Source of the DNA: Lasiosphaeria ovina
Taxonomy: Eukaryota; Ascomycota; Sordariomycetes; Sordariales; Lasiosphaeriaceae
Assembly: GCA_033439765.1 (NCBI GenBank)
Contig: JAULSN010000010.1
Coordinates: 558,001 to 622,000 of the forward strand
DNA length: 64,000 nucleotides
Reading direction: 5' to 3'
Part shown: one piece after another, positions 22,826 to 35,663 of the stretch
Layout: each line of letters begins with the position of its first letter
Numbering within the stretch: the stretch's first letter is position 1
Position numbers and translations under genes: made by a program
The notes under the pieces: model-generated
Databases searched by the model: none
What the model saw: only the letters and a program-made list of their open reading frames with translations
Told to the model about the DNA's origin: nothing

Positions 22826-25800
22826 TTGCCTTAGTTTCGCCTTGTCATCTGACTTCGTATGGTTCCGCTAGGTCGGGTCGGGTTTTGGGGCTCAAGGGTC
22901 GGGGCTGCTTTATATAAAACTGAAATTGGCAAGGCACCACGTGGGTGATCGTCGAGGTCGCGTCTTATCAGTAGTCTGCCTTAGTTCGCTCCGTGGGTTT
23001 GCCATGGAAGTCATCTGTCGTCGAGCTTAGGCCCTTCCTTGCTGGTCTGGATTAGGATGAAATTGAAAACGGAACCTTGACTGACTCGCATGCACGTACC
23101 ATGTAAGGTAGGTCGAGGTGGGAATTGAGCCTCGAATCTCCCGTCAATGGCACAATCCGGTGACCAGGGTAGGTACCTTACCTGGTGGTAGTATACAGGG
23201 TGGGGTGGGTGGGTGTGACTTGGAATGGAGACGAGCACCCGCAGCCCGCCCAGCACTTTGCTGGAGCATCTCGCTGGAGCACTCGCTGGAGCATGGCTGC
23301 AGGAGGCCACCTTGGGAGGAAGGTCCGAAATGGGCACAAAGTCCACTGAGGCAAGCAAGGAAGGCACGTCTCTTGCCCGGTCCTAACCCCTTCCAGCATA
23401 GAGGCCGACGCGCATGCCGACCTGGTTGGACAAGCAGCAGAGCCTGCAGCGACGGGGAACGCAAAGAACACTCTTTGCGCCATCAACAACTTCCATTAAT
23501 AGAGCCAAGACGACTGATCAACACGGAGGCGACAAGGACCGAAGCGGGCGCAAGCGGGCATCGTCGAGTTTAGCCAAGTCGTTAGTAGTTCAACGAGAGA
23601 GTAGCAGGTGCGAGAACGTCCGGGGGACAGGCAATGCCAATGGTGCATTTACTTGGAATCCTTTGACGCAAACAGAATGATTCAGACTATTAGGACAACT
23701 AACGAACTCCAACGTGCCTTTCCAGCGGCTGCCACAAAATGGCGTACCGAGGGCGCCCGGGGGATCCAGAGAGCCGGGACTGAGGATGGGTGATGGTGGG
23801 GGAGCACAAGAACCAAGGGGGGTTGGGTGACGCGGGCGCGCTTCCCTCCACCTCTTTTTCCGCTCCCCCCCCCCCCTCCTCCGGCACTCTGCACCTCCAT
23901 CCTACGTCGACGTCAAACCCCCGATTGATTGATTGATTGACTGATGCTGACAGTGTACGACACCTCAAAGCAGTCTCTTGCATCGCAGCGGCACTGCAAG
24001 CCATGCCTCCGGTATCCTGGCGTGCGCCCATTGCCATTGCCAGTGCCATTGCCAGTGTCAGGACATGCCATGCCACCCTCGATACCAGTCTATCGTGCAG
24101 CAGCGAACCACTGCCGGCCACGTATGACACGTACGGGTTGTTGAGGGGCTGCTGGGTCGGATGCACCCGGCCGGGTCCAGCTTTGTTTAGCCAGTCTGCT
24201 GCATCACCGACTGACCTGCCTAACGTGGAAAGCAGCGACTTGACAGGTCACCTCGCCTCACCTCGCCTCTACGGCGGTCGAAGTCTGGTCCGCTAGGTCT
24301 GGCTGAGGTGGACGGTCGATGACGGACGGCATCGCCAGTGGGTTGAGGTGGAATTTTGTCCATGCAAACTTGCGTGCTTAGAAATCCCTACCTCTTTCAA
24401 TCCCTTTGCCTCAGTCCCTTGACCGTATGCGAAAGCGAGCAGCCGTGATAGGTGCTCAAGCCCGATTGCGGATTCAAGAGTCAAAACCGAGCCAAACCCT
24501 TGTTTTCTTTCTTCGATTTGTTGGTCGGTTTGGTCCCACCTAGTTGTGATCACCGAGCGGGAACCCCGCTGACGGCCAGTCGTGGAACACTTCTACTGAC
24601 AACAAAACAGGGGCGGGCGTAGCCCGGGAAGATGTGAGAGAATCCCAAGGTTCCAGGTTCCCACCTCGCGGGAGACGAGCGTTCCAAAGATGGTGCCATG
24701 TGCCGCCATGCTGGGGAGAGTGAGACTACAATCTGTGGGAAGCGGGAGAGAGCCGTGTGTGTCTCTGCGCCACAAATCCCCTCGCTCGGGCCTTCCCTGG
24801 TGTTGGCATCGAGTCCCGACGGGGCGGCACCGTCTTCAGCATGGCGAACAGGCTAAGGTAATGTAGTGAAGTGCCCGGCGCGGTACCTCCGTACCCCCTC
24901 GTCGAACTGGGACTTGATGTGCTACGACATCGGGTACGGGAGGCTCGGGGTAAGGTTCCTTCCCACCCCTCCACCCACCCAGGAAAACGGTCTGGCTGGC
25001 CCGCCATACCCTGCCAGCGCCCAATGAGAGCCTGCGGCACGGACCACGTCGGTTGAGTCAGTGGTCCACTCGGCCTCGATGATTTGGGTCGCCCTCGCCT
25101 CCAAATTCCTTGATGTCTTGCTGCAGTCGATGGCGTATTGGACGCACAACAATCCACGATGCGCGGGATATTTGGACGCGAGAGTCGGCGATGCCAGAAA
25201 CCCTCTGCCAACGCCCACACTGTGCATTCTACTATGCTCGATGCAAATTGCCCAGGGTGAGGAAGCGGCTTGGCCCCATACAGGCAAGCCGAGCCGAAGC
25301 GCTAGTCCCTTTGGCCCGAGCCGTCCGCACCGAAGATTTGCTGATGATAGACGTGGCTGGGAACTTCTTTTCTTTTCTTTTTCGTTGCCGCCTATCTGCC
25401 CCTCTCTGCCCCTCTCCTCCACTCCGTCTGGGGGGGACCCGCCCGCACATTCCCAAAGCTGGAATAACCGTTCGAACGACGAATACTACACTAACTACGT
25501 ACAGTTAGACAGCATGCTCGTCGTACTCTTTACCGCGTGCAGCAAATATACCTTATTGATCCCATCTACTCGAGTACCATCCCCACCTTTCCCCCCACAA
25601 TCTGAGCATCTCTTCACCGCTTCGAGTGACACGAGACAGCACAAATCCCTGTGCTGTGCCTATCTATCTGCTGGCTGCTCCTGCTCCTGTCGCTGCTCAC
25701 TGCTCGCTGCTGGTTGCTGCGTTGCCCATGGCGCGAGAACTAGACCGAGCATGGAGCCATTATTGCGTGCATAATCCAGTATTCCGGGGGGCGAGACCGG

Positions 25801-28050
25801 CCGTAGCTGCCTGTCCATGTCCATGTCGGCCGTACTCTTTGGAGCGGGCTGCACGTCAGTCGTCAGTAAGCGGAGAGACGACGATCATCCTCTTGGCACG
25901 ATAGCGACAACGCAGTTCTCGGGAACACGTCCACGCTCAACGGCATGCAATACTCGTGCGGTTCTTGGTTCTTGGAGTGTGCCGGCCGATGCTACCGAGG
26001 AAGCAGGAGTGTGGAGGCTTCCGACATCCGCACTCGTCACATTCCCAGCACTCAGCAGCAGCCCGCGACCAATTTGTCACGACGTCCATCCCCGGACATG
26101 ATGATTGCAGACCGAGTACTCCGTCCAGAGCCCACAATGCACGCAGGTCTGGTCTAGGTCCAGTCCTAACCAAAGCAGATGCCGCCCGCGTCAGCAAGCG
26201 ATTACTCGGTACGGATACTGTACCAGAGCGAGCCGCGAGTTAGTTCACTCATCCGGCCCATCCAGACGCTCCGAACCCGCTCATGCGCCTCTGAAGCTTA
26301 GCAACCTACCTACCTTGGTCGAGGGCCCCATGGGATCATCACTGGTGGTGCTGCGTAGTGATTAATCGGGAGTGGGCAAGACCTACTTGCTCTACCCTAT
26401 TGCGGCCACATGTCCACCACGTCATGCTGCAGCCGTATGCAGCCGCCGCCCTTTGCGGGAGAGTCTGAATTGTGCAACCAACCCCTAAACCAGACACGTT
26501 TACGGTGGCTCTGGTCCCACCTCCAAGGCGCTGCTCTGCAGCTTCACATCGTTCGCTCGCCGGTCGTTGGTAATAATTAAGGCAGTATTTCCCAATCTGA
26601 GTGCTGAGGGTGTGTGGCCCTTGCAGCCATGTGTGTTGCACGACAGCTATCGATTGCTTTGGTCTGAGCCAGCTTAAAACTACGGGCCGTCAGTAATCCC
26701 ATTGGCTGACAGGTTGTTGCTCCGGTGTTTTCCGTGTCACCAGCTCCGAGCCACGGTCCCGCCTCGGCCCGTCGAGGCTCAATGGCGCGGAGTGTGTGAG
26801 ATGTGAACATACAGTGCGTGTATAGGGATAAGCGCTAGACTTCTCTTTACGGCAGCTGCTTGTAGTTGGATTGCTAAGTTTGTTAGTTCCCGTCTCGATG
26901 GCCTGGTCTAATGCCGAGGGAGTTCTAGAACCAGTGGTGTTGAAGTCTCAACGCCAAACGCATGTACGGGGCTTTTCAGCGGCTGCAGTGTAGTTCTTAG
27001 ATACTGACGGTCATGGATGTTCGTGCACCGTTACACAACAGTATATACGCTAGGACAACCAGATTTGGACAGTAGAACGAGGCGTTGCAGTTTCCGACTG
27101 CCCACCAAGCCTAACCCTAATTATCCCGTCCGTGTTGGTGTGTATATCTCGACGTTACACGTCGGCCATCGGCCATGCCGTCTGCACGAGTCGGCGTGCT
27201 CGGCGTGCTTCTACCGACAGTTACCGAAGCAACTCCCTTCTAGCCGAGTTGCTCCGAGCCTTATTACCAAGAGCTGATCCCGTTGGCTTGACACAGAGAT
27301 AAGCTGGTTATGATAACCTCCTCGGGGCTGTGTGTGCTACACTACTGCTTTAACTAACGAGAAAATGGAGAGAGGATAGAAGAAGAAGAACAAGAAAGAG
27401 AAATGGAAAGTTGAAGACTTGGCTTTACAAGCAGCACTGTTGCGGCTGAGATTCGTAACGTTGATGACTCTTTGCTCAAAGTTGGATGTGATAAGCAGCA
27501 AGTTGAAAGATATCAAGGTAAGAAGAACAAATCGCAACCATGATTTTGCCAACACGCCACAACCAAACCATATTCGTAACATTCGTGACTGATGCTGATT
27601 CCCCTCCTGCGCAATGAATGAAGGCAATGAAAAGGCAATGCCAGGCAAAAGCAGACAACAGAAAACGAAGAGAAGAGATGAAATAAAAAAGGATTGAAAG
27701 ACAGTGAAGCTGAAGAGAACAGGCCTAGCTCATTGGATACCTAATGAACTCTGACACGGGCCCCAAGTGAGACATGTCCCATTTTATTATCTGTCTCTCC
27801 CGTCCAACTTGATTCACCTTCCCAACCATCCTACCTCGAGCCATCAGCACAACCCAGCACAGCACCACCCCTGTTGTCATTGCAACTCAAATATGATCAC
27901 CCACCAGACAGACAATTAGACTCATTCAATCATCAACCTCAGCAATGTGTGTGAACGCTCCAAACCCAAAGAAGCCAGAACCAAAACCGGTACTAAGAAA
28001 AGAAGAAGAAAAGAAGACGGGAAGATAAAAAAGGAAGAGAGAGAAGAAAA
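22826..28050. other. 5.2 kb gene-poor region upstream of the PKS
   Basis: No gene can be supported on either strand: the longest frame (25061-25774) is low-complexity with no domain and overlaps frames on the other strand. The first few hundred bases are the PKS promoter. The region has several simple repeats: a C13 run near 23867-23880, (GATT)n near 23922-23940, imperfect CCATTGCCAGTG units near 24029-24060, CTCGCCTCAC units near 24250-24268, and a purine-rich tract near 27360-27410. A CCTAACCCTAA telomere-like motif is near 27111. It may hold non-coding transcripts or decayed sequence. Confidence 0.5.
23922..23940. repeat. (GATT)n microsatellite
   Basis: Four to five perfect GATT units in the gene-poor region upstream of the PKS gene. 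Read directly; no functional role is implied. Confidence 0.8.
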
Positions 28051-30341
28051 TCACAAAAACAAAAACTCAACCTCCCCCCAGCTCACAAACTCGCCGTCGA
28101 AAAGCAGCGACCCCTGCACAGAGCGGACGAGGTTCTCGCGCGCAGCCTCTGCGTCGCCGGCGCGCTCGGCGATGCGCGCCGCGTGGTAGTGTGCGCAGCG
28201 CGCGATGGCGCGGGCGCGGGTTTTTTGTGCTGTTGATGTGGATGTAGATGTGGATGTGGATGATGGATTTGATTGTGAAGGTGAGTGTGGGCTTGATTGA
28301 GGATGTAATCCTGTTAGTCGTACTGTGTGACTAGAACTGGATGACGTAGGGAGTGGTTGCGGTGACGTTGGCGATGGCTGCGGGTTGTTATTGCCGCCAC
28401 TGGTAGCCTGCTGCTGTGTCCCTGACATATTACCACCAGCTACACTCATGCCCGCGGCGGCAGTAGTATCCAGCACCAGCAGCGGCCGCAGATACTCTAC
28501 AGCCAGCGCATCGTCGCGCCGCCTTGCCAGCGCCCACACGGCGGCGTCCAGTGCCGCCGCCCCCGGATCTCGCTCCGTCCCGCCGTAAGCCGCGTAGCGC
28601 GTGTCTGCGAACCCCGGCGGAAAGGGGAGGGCTGAGACGGATGGCGCGGTGCTGCTGTTTGCTGGCGGCGGTTCCGGCGTGCCGCTGTCGAGCAGCGGGT
28701 ATCCGTCGCGGTCCTCGTCGAGCAGCAGGACGGCGGCAGCGGGCAGCGCCACGCCGAGCCGCTGCGCCATGTTGTCGAGCACCGCGGCCAGGAAGCGGCC
28801 CGCCGACTCGGTGAAGTCGAGGTGGCTGTCTAGCACTAAAAGCGGACGGGGCGTTGCGCCGGCGCCCGTGGGAGATGCAGGCAGTGGCACGGCGCTGCTG
28901 CTGCTGCTGCCGCCGCCGCTGGCCCTCCTGTCGTGACCCTGCCCGCCGTGATGCTGCGGAGGGTGCTGGTGGATGCGGAAGTCCTCGCGGGTCCCCGCCA
29001 TGACGACATCGCCGCCGCCGCCGGCGTCCACGCAGCCACTTCCCGGCGCATATCGCGGCGGCAGCTCCACACAGGCGGTGTGCACGACGGCGGCGAGCTG
29101 GCGGGCGGTGGCGGCGAAGGGGTTGTGGAAGGGGCTCGCGTGGCCAAAAGCGTGGAAGAAGTTGACGAGGTAGAACAGGCGCACGCCGATGATCCCCGCG
29201 CTGGCGGGCTCTAGCAAAGCAAAACTGCGGTTGAGCGCGCGGAACCTGCGGACCGCGGCGCTGCCGGCCGCCGCCTCGGCCTCGACGAACCCCCGGTACA
29301 TGGCCAGCTTGTACCGCAGCGTCATGATCCACTCCTGCGACCGCGCGTTGCGCAGCCAGTACTCGGTCGTGCCCCACGCCTTGTCGCCGTCCTCGAACAG
29401 CACCGTGTGGTAGGCACGTGTGAGGAACTTCTGGAATACTCGTAGGCCTTCCGCGCTCTGCGGCGCTGGCGCGCTGGCCGGGGTGGCTGTTGTGTTTTGG
29501 TAGTGGTAGCTGTTGTCGTCCTGCCGCGGGAGGGGTCCGGGTTGGTGGTGTGAGTAGTGGCTCGCCGACGGAGATATTGGCGTTCGAGAGGCGGCAAGGG
29601 CTGGAGCCGGGCCGGGCCCCGGCGAAGACGAAAGCGCCGACGGGGCAGACGAGACCATGGACGACGAAGACATGGGCGAAGCTGTCACGTCGAGATACGT
29701 GTCGACCGGGGCAAGCCCGCCGCCATGTCTGTAGCTAGCCGCAGCCACGCCGGCGGCGGCGGGATCTGGGGCGGGCGAGGGCGTTCGACAGGCAATCTCC
29801 CTGGCGGCCGCGGGGCTGAGATGGGGCGCCGTGTCGACGAGCCGCGGGATGTCGAGGCCCTTTCTCCTGACGTACGTGTTGACGCGGTCCCAGTCGACCT
29901 CGCGCCCGCGGATCGTGTAAGTCGCCGCGGCCGCGCTCTTGCCCGCCCGCTCCCGCTCCCGCCGGAGCCGGAACAGCTCGACCACCTCCGACTCCTTGAA
30001 GTTCTTGTCGAGACCCCACGACTTTATCCGCGTCTTGTACATTCGCTGGCTGCTTCCCGGCGCGGTTACATGTTCATCATCAGCAACCCCACGATACACC
30101 TTTGGTATTGTATTCCCCATCTCCCTGTGTTATAAAAACGAACGAACGAACGGATAATGAGGAAATCTTCTTACGTCGCTCGGAACCCATGCCGGTCTTC
30201 CATGACCTTCATGACATCCTTGAGGGGCATGTTCTGGGCCTGGTAGAGCTCCTGGATGGTCGCCCGGTGCGTGTCCCACTCATCGCCGGCCACCCAGCCA
30301 GCCGGCGGCTGGAGGTGCGGGTCGTGGTCAGCTTGGTCCAT
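28051..30341 (-). CDS. Clr5-domain protein, 721 aa, 2 exons
   Basis: Exon 1 is 30341-30175 and exon 2 is 30049-28051, with a 125-bp intron (GTAAGA..GAAGCAG). Joining them completes an N-terminal Clr5 domain (about residues 15-85): exon 1 has 'WDTHRATIQELYQAQNMPLK' and 'HGFRAT', exon 2 continues with 'QRMYKTRIKSWGLDKN' and 'VNTYVRRKGL'. Clr5 is a small domain first described in a fission yeast silencing protein and very common at the N-terminus of Pezizomycotina proteins, where its function is mostly unknown. The middle (about residues 105-240) is Ala/Pro/Ser-rich and disordered. A later helical region (about 250-420) starts 'LRVFQKFLTRAYHTVLFEDG', and the C-terminal segment ('CAHYHAARIAERAGDAEAAREN') looks TPR-like. 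The last codons could be preceded by an unseen intron. A nuclear role is possible but inferred. Confidence 0.8.
30138..30152. repeat. (CGAA)n short tandem repeat in Clr5 intron
   Basis: About four ACGA/CGAA units lie inside the single intron of the Clr5 gene. Seen directly; it is unlikely to affect splicing since it is clear of both splice sites. Confidence 0.7.
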
Positions 30342-33300
30342 GTCGACGTGTTTTGCTTGACATCACTTCGCTACATGGCATGCTCCCCAAAGACAAGACG
30401 ATGCAGCCGAGGAGGGGCAAGATATGTCGAGCCAAGCGGTGTCGCGAGCGAGCGTGGCTTCAAAGTTTGTTCAGCCGGCTGTCCACTCGGTTCCCGTGCT
30501 GCGCCACCGTCTAGCTCGACATTGGATTTGGCAGGGCGAGTCGGAGGGGAGGAGGCCCAGGGCCAGAAGGGGGGCCGGCAGGCAGGCAGGCAGGTTTTTG
30601 GGTGGCCGCAACATGCGAGGCCGTATTCACGTTGGGGGCCTAGAGTCATGTCGTAATTAGGGAGTCAGTCGGGGACGCGTGTTTATTAGCATTTCAATCA
30701 GTAAACAACAACACGGGCTCCTGCTCCTGGGCCCGCCGGCGCCCGGCATAATTCGAGGCCATTCTCATCACGGCCGTTGGCTCGTTGGCCTAACCTAAAG
30801 AGCGAGCATTGAATGAGGCTTGGGGAATCCTCCCTTGGTGTGTAAACTTACAGGTCGCGTGGGATTGACCCTGGCTCGTCATGTTTTGGCCGCAGAAAGG
30901 CTTGTTTTTATCATCCCTTGTTGATATGAAACAAAAGGTTTCCGCAGTTAGGCTGAATTTAGCTATGAGCTCTTTTTGTCCCTCTTCCCCTCCTACGAGA
31001 GAGAAATCCTTCGAGCTAGGCCATTCCAGGGAGGCGTGTGGTAGCAGTCTCTGGGGTTGGTTCAGGTTGGGTATGAGCCGAGTCGAGCACTGCCACCGCA
31101 CGAGGCAACTGTGGTTAATTGGGCAGCAGCATGGGCTTGCGTCCGCCCCGAGTCCCGCACGTCAGCTTATTTATAATACCGGGCAGTCAGCAAGCACATG
31201 AGCCCGGATGGTCGAGCTGAAAAAAGGCAGCAAAAGTCCCTGGGGCTCAAGTTTAGTCGTGAAATTGCCCTTGCACGGTGCATCGCCGGTGGCAAATCCA
31301 GCCGCCGCTCGTATTCCGCAGGGAGAAACACGGCGTCTCAGAGGTCTCACCCTCCCTTTGTCAAACGACACGAGGTACGGCTAGAGGCCTCCTCTACGGC
31401 GGCCTCTACCTCGAGTCTGCAAAAGCCCGCTTTGAGCCAACGCCAGATGTGGTCCTGGGGCAAAGCCTCGCCTTCAGGTCCGCAACCTCCGCCCGGGGTA
31501 TTGTTGAGTACACCACGCCGGCGACCCTGCGACGAGGGCGACCGCCCATGACTAAAGATCAAGATGGCTCGAATCTGGCCCCCCCCCAACCGGCAACTGT
31601 TTATCCGGATGATGGAACGACGGCTCACAGCGATCCGGGGGTTCCCATGTCGCCAGTGGGTGGCATATATGTAAGACGACGTTGGCCGGGACAATACGGC
31701 CGAGTAAACATGGCGCACGGATCGGAATGGCGGCGTCTGGTGAGGAGTGAGGTGTTCATGCAGAAGGCCAGGTACCTTACCCAGAGCTAAGCCATGGGTC
31801 CATGTGTAGCAGCGGCGCAGCGCACTGGCGTTGTGCCTTCCTTGCTCGGATGACATTGGGACTGCAAAAACAAGCTACTCGCTCTGCTGGAGTAGGCGGG
31901 GAGGTAGGGGTGTCGGGTAAGCAGACCGGCCGTAATCCTCCGCCCGAGACCCGGCTTGGTGAGTCTAAGACGGGTACTTATGATTTGCCCCGGTTGCCCT
32001 CGGCCTTAATTAGTCTGGCGAACTGCAACGTCCTTTTACCATCTACCAGGTGTAAGATGCCATGCGAGGTCTTTGCGGGTGCACCATATTAGTACTTTTG
32101 CAGCACAACTACCTCCATGTTTGGCGCAATCTCAATTCAAAGTTCGTCCAACATGGACGACCAGAGATGTGACTAGACACGAATGAAAGTTACTTGTTTG
32201 ACGGCGGCAACGGCACCGACAACAGCAAGCAGAACCTGCAATTTAATTTAATTTGATTCAACCACGGGCCCCAACGCCTCCAGTCTGCATCGTCGTGACT
32301 GAGCAGACCGCATAATCAGACGCCGCTCTGTTTTCATGTCTCCCGTGGCCGGGCAGAATTTGGTCCCCATAAATGGGCCATAATTAACTTCCATCCAGCA
32401 GAGAGACAAAACCGAACAAGCCCGACAGACAGGAGAATCCCACGGCAGAAAGATTTCGCCCCGTAAGGCCGACACGACAGGCTCGACCTTGCCGAAGGCA
32501 CCGGACATAAGAACCAGCGGCGCGTTTGAAAGCGGCAACAAAGTCCTTTGCGCCCCCAACGGCAACGACCCCCTAGCAACCACGTCTATACCCCTGCTGG
32601 ATTCGCCCAAACCGAACCGAACCGGGAGACATGGGGCCTGGGAGGGGGCCGAATTCCCGTTTTGGTATGAATGAACAATTAGCAGCCAGCATGGCTTGAT
32701 TCTGTGGTGCGAGTTTCGGGCCGACGACGGCAAGCAAGTATACCGAGTCTGCCTTTGAAAACGCCAGACAAACACAAACCAGCGCTATTGAAACACACGA
32801 GGCGGGGTGAGCACATGTAATCAGGTGAGTGAGTACCTAGCTAGTTACTTCGTACGTAAAACGAACAAGACTGAGAATTAATTAGGCGCGGAGGGCTCGG
32901 CACTTCTCATTCAACTAAGCAGTTAGCAATTTACCGCCCAGGCGCGGACGGTACGCATATGACGATACTCAATCCCTGACGCGTTCCGTTCATTGAGCTC
33001 GAGATGAACACGACAGTGATTTATTCCTTTGACCCGTTGACCTCGAAGTAAGGGGTCTATCAGTCTAGCCACCTGCCGGATTGCATCAGCCCAGCCACAC
33101 AGCCCACGTGTCTTGAACATTAAAAGGGGAAGCCTGGCACGGCAAATGCAAACTGGGCAGGTAATTAGCTGTCGCCTTAAAAGGCTGTGTGTGGTTTATG
33201 CCGAGCGAGATCGGAAGGAGGAAGACGCCTTGGAGTATGCCTTGCCATTGCGCTTTGTGCAAGCTCCAACAAAGCGCCCCTCCCGCAAATTGGGGACGGC

Positions 33301-33623
33301 AAGGCAGAGAGAGCCAGCGAATACGGATGCAGCTCCCTAATAATAATAATAATAATTATGTGCCCCTGGCCTAGTCATACAGAAGGTTCCAGAACAAAAG
33401 GCTCCAAGCCATCTGGGTTAGGTTTCCCCGTTGCCAAGACTGCAGGACAGAGGCAGGAACATAATGAACAAATCAAACCAAAGCGACCGGCTGTTCGAGC
33501 CCGTCTAAACTCCATGCCAGGTCAAGAGACAGCTGGCTAATCCAAAAACGCTCGCTATCCAGTACGCCGTATCCTGCTCTCGGCGGGAAAGTAACAAAAA
33601 AGTAGCCCAATGGGAAAACGCTA
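30342..33623. other. 3.3 kb intergenic region between Clr5 gene and Atg28-like gene
   Basis: No supported gene. The left part holds the Clr5 promoter, including a (GGCA)n run near 30575-30592. A (TAA)n microsatellite is near 33338-33357. Frames of up to about 180 codons exist on both strands but overlap each other, are rich in Arg/Pro/Ser shadow composition and have no domain or paired splice sites. Confidence 0.45.
33338..33357. repeat. (TAA)n microsatellite
   Basis: About six TAA units in a row, read directly, in intergenic DNA downstream of the Atg28-like gene. Confidence 0.8.
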
Positions 33624-35663
33624 CTAGAGATCGTCCTCGTGATGCTGCGCCAGAAACTCGGGCGGCACTTCGTTCTCGCTGTCTTCCCTACTCAGCGTTG
33701 GACTGTCGTGATCCTGTGGTAGGGTCACAAGAAGGTCCGCCGGTACTTCATTGTCGCTCTCTACATTCTTGTCTTCGTGTTCAACGTCCACAAGCGTAGT
33801 GATATTGCCTCCGGAACCTGAAAGGCCTCGCTGAGGTGAGATTTCGCCGAGCCGCGAGACCGAGGTCCTCGCGATGGCAGAGACTCCTAACTGAGGCGTA
33901 AGCGTGTCGAGTTCATCGTGTTCATCAATGTCGCCGCCGCTGTCGTGGTCGATGTTATACCCAGCAGCCCGCAGCGCATCGCGCAGCATGATATCTGCTT
34001 CTCTAAATGCCTCGAGCTCGGCGCCAATGGCACAGATTAGGAGGTTCCAGCCCTTTTCTTCGGCCAGATGCAGTCGCTCATCAAGTGCCGTCATAACTGT
34101 AGCCATCTTGTCAAGCTGGGCAAACATCGCTTGCTCAGGGGTTGGTGCATGGATCTTGCCCTTGCTTTCGCCGCCGCCGTTGTCGTGGCCGTTGACTGTC
34201 ATCTCGCTCCGGAGATCGGCTTCAAAGTCTGCGACAAGCTTGATAGCGCCTCTCCAAACCTCGACGCCTTCCTCTAGTGCGCTTCGTTCCTTGTCTACGT
34301 CGCCCTTGCGCCGCTCGAGGAGGGCTACCTCGCTCTCCCACCACTCCTTGGCCATCTCGACCGTCCGCCGTTCGGGGCGCATGCGCAAGAACTCGGTTCC
34401 TCCAGGTGACTGTATCCCCGCGTCTTGATCGCCACTCTTGCTGCCATCCTCGGTCCCGTGATCCTGTGGCCCGGCGATAGCCTCGATATCGAGCGGCTTG
34501 ACGGGCGGTCTCTTCAACATGGCCGACAGTTTGCTGTCAACCTCCTTCAGGGCGCCCTTGTAGCCGCTCAGGCCCGCCTCGCGGCGGTTCCTGACGTCCA
34601 GGATCCTGCCATCAAGCCACCGCTTCCTATTACGCAGGCCCACGAGCCGCTCCTCCAGCTCGGCGATCTCGGTCGTGACGCTTGCGTGCTGATCACCCAA
34701 CTCGCGCAGCTCCCGGGCCAGGGGCTCCTCGTCGTCCGACTCTAGGATGCGCAGCTCTTCCGCGATCCCTTCCTTTTTGGCTGAGAGCCTGCGCAACTGC
34801 GAGAGCGCCTTCTTGCGCGTGCTCAACGCAGCTGCCAGGTTCGCATCCTCTTCAATTTTGAGGTCTGCCAGCAATGCAATGTTCCGAGCCAGTCCCGTGC
34901 GTGCCGCCCGCAAGCTGAGGGGTTTCTTGCGCGGCTGTCGCACGGGGATTATCTCGCCGGCCGGAGTCGCGCGCGTGGGCTGTTCGACAATGATGTGTGA
35001 TCGGCGCGCGGTGGAGCCGTCAGTGTAGAGGGTCCCCGTGGGTGTGCTGCTCCCCGCATCGCTCGCGTTGGAGCGTGCGCTCGACGGCGGAGCGCCGTGC
35101 GGGTCCAGATTCACGGCTAGACCCGCCGACTGCGCGTCAAGGAGGTACTGGAGCTCCTTCTGGAGGGCGTTTTCGCGACGCTGCAGGTTCCGCCAGACAG
35201 CATCGGGCTCATATTCTTGTGCCTGGCCCCTGGTGCGCACGGACGAGCTCCTATCGAAGAGGACGCTGTTGATATTGCGGGCAAAGGACGAGGCCTCGAG
35301 GTTACGGGGCGTAGCAGAAGCGGCCCTGTCCTCCTCGTCTCGGTAGAACACCCGTGACGCCGCGATGGGAGGAGGCGGGCCCGCGAATAGGACCCGTGGC
35401 TTCATCTTAGAGGAGGATCCGGCACTGCTCACGTTGTCGCTGAGTCCTGTCGAAGGAGACGAGCTGCGATAGCGCGACGAGGAACCTGGGCCCTGGGATG
35501 GCGACTTGGGGGTAAGGAGAGGTTCTCCAGGGCGGGGAGAGAGATCGGACAAGTCATACTCGCTGGGCTTCTTGCGGATCGGAGAGCCTGGCGGGTTGTG
35601 GAAAGGGAGGACGGGAATGTCGCTACGCGAGAAGCGAGGAAGGAAGGAAGACTTCGTGGTCAT
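33624..35663 (-). CDS. Coiled-coil protein, Atg28-like, 679 aa
   Basis: Single exon. The N-terminal 230 residues are Ser/Pro-rich and disordered, with short basic and acidic motifs ('SEYDLSDLSPRPGEPLLTPK'). From about residue 245 to 400 there is a long heptad-rich coiled coil ('LADLKIEEDANLAAALSTRK', 'LRRLSAKKEGIAEELRIL', 'ELEERLVGLRNRKRWLDGRI'). A second helical block spans about 430-590 ('EMAKEWWESEVALLERRKGD', 'LDERLHLAEEKGWNLLICAI'). The C-terminus is acidic with repeated 'NEVP' motifs. This layout resembles fungal proteins annotated as autophagy-related protein 28, a coiled-coil factor of selective autophagy described in methylotrophic yeasts. The name is from architecture only; a spindle-body or cytoskeletal coiled-coil protein would look similar. 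Confidence 0.65.
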   Translation of the reverse strand: MTTKSSFLPRFSRSDIPVLPFHNPPGSPIRKKPSEYDLSDLSPRPGEPLLTPKSPSQGPGSSSRYRSSSPSTGLSDNVSSAGSSSKMKPRVLFAGPPPPIAASRVFYRDEEDRAASATPRNLEASSFARNINSVLFDRSSSVRTRGQAQEYEPDAVWRNLQRRENALQKELQYLLDAQSAGLAVNLDPHGAPPSSARSNASDAGSSTPTGTLYTDGSTARRSHIIVEQPTRATPAGEIIPVRQPRKKPLSLRAARTGLARNIALLADLKIEEDANLAAALSTRKKALSQLRRLSAKKEGIAEELRILESDDEEPLARELRELGDQHASVTTEIAELEERLVGLRNRKRWLDGRILDVRNRREAGLSGYKGALKEVDSKLSAMLKRPPVKPLDIEAIAGPQDHGTEDGSKSGDQDAGIQSPGGTEFLRMRPERRTVEMAKEWWESEVALLERRKGDVDKERSALEEGVEVWRGAIKLVADFEADLRSEMTVNGHDNGGGESKGKIHAPTPEQAMFAQLDKMATVMTALDERLHLAEEKGWNLLICAIGAELEAFREADIMLRDALRAAGYNIDHDSGGDIDEHDELDTLTPQLGVSAIARTSVSRLGEISPQRGLSGSGGNITTLVDVEHEDKNVESDNEVPADLLVTLPQDHDSPTLSREDSENEVPPEFLAQHHEDDL

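Noticed and set aside
25061..25774. 237-codon frame in the gene-poor region
   Set aside because: Low-complexity Ser/Pro/Cys content, no homology that I recognise, and other frames overlap it on both strands.
28430..29377. 315-codon minus-strand frame
   Set aside because: Shifted frame within the Clr5 gene; Arg/Ala/Gly-rich shadow with no domain.
30575..30592. GGCAGGCAGGCAGG run as a CRISPR-like or functional repeat
   Set aside because: A plain tetranucleotide microsatellite with no spacers; eukaryotic genome.
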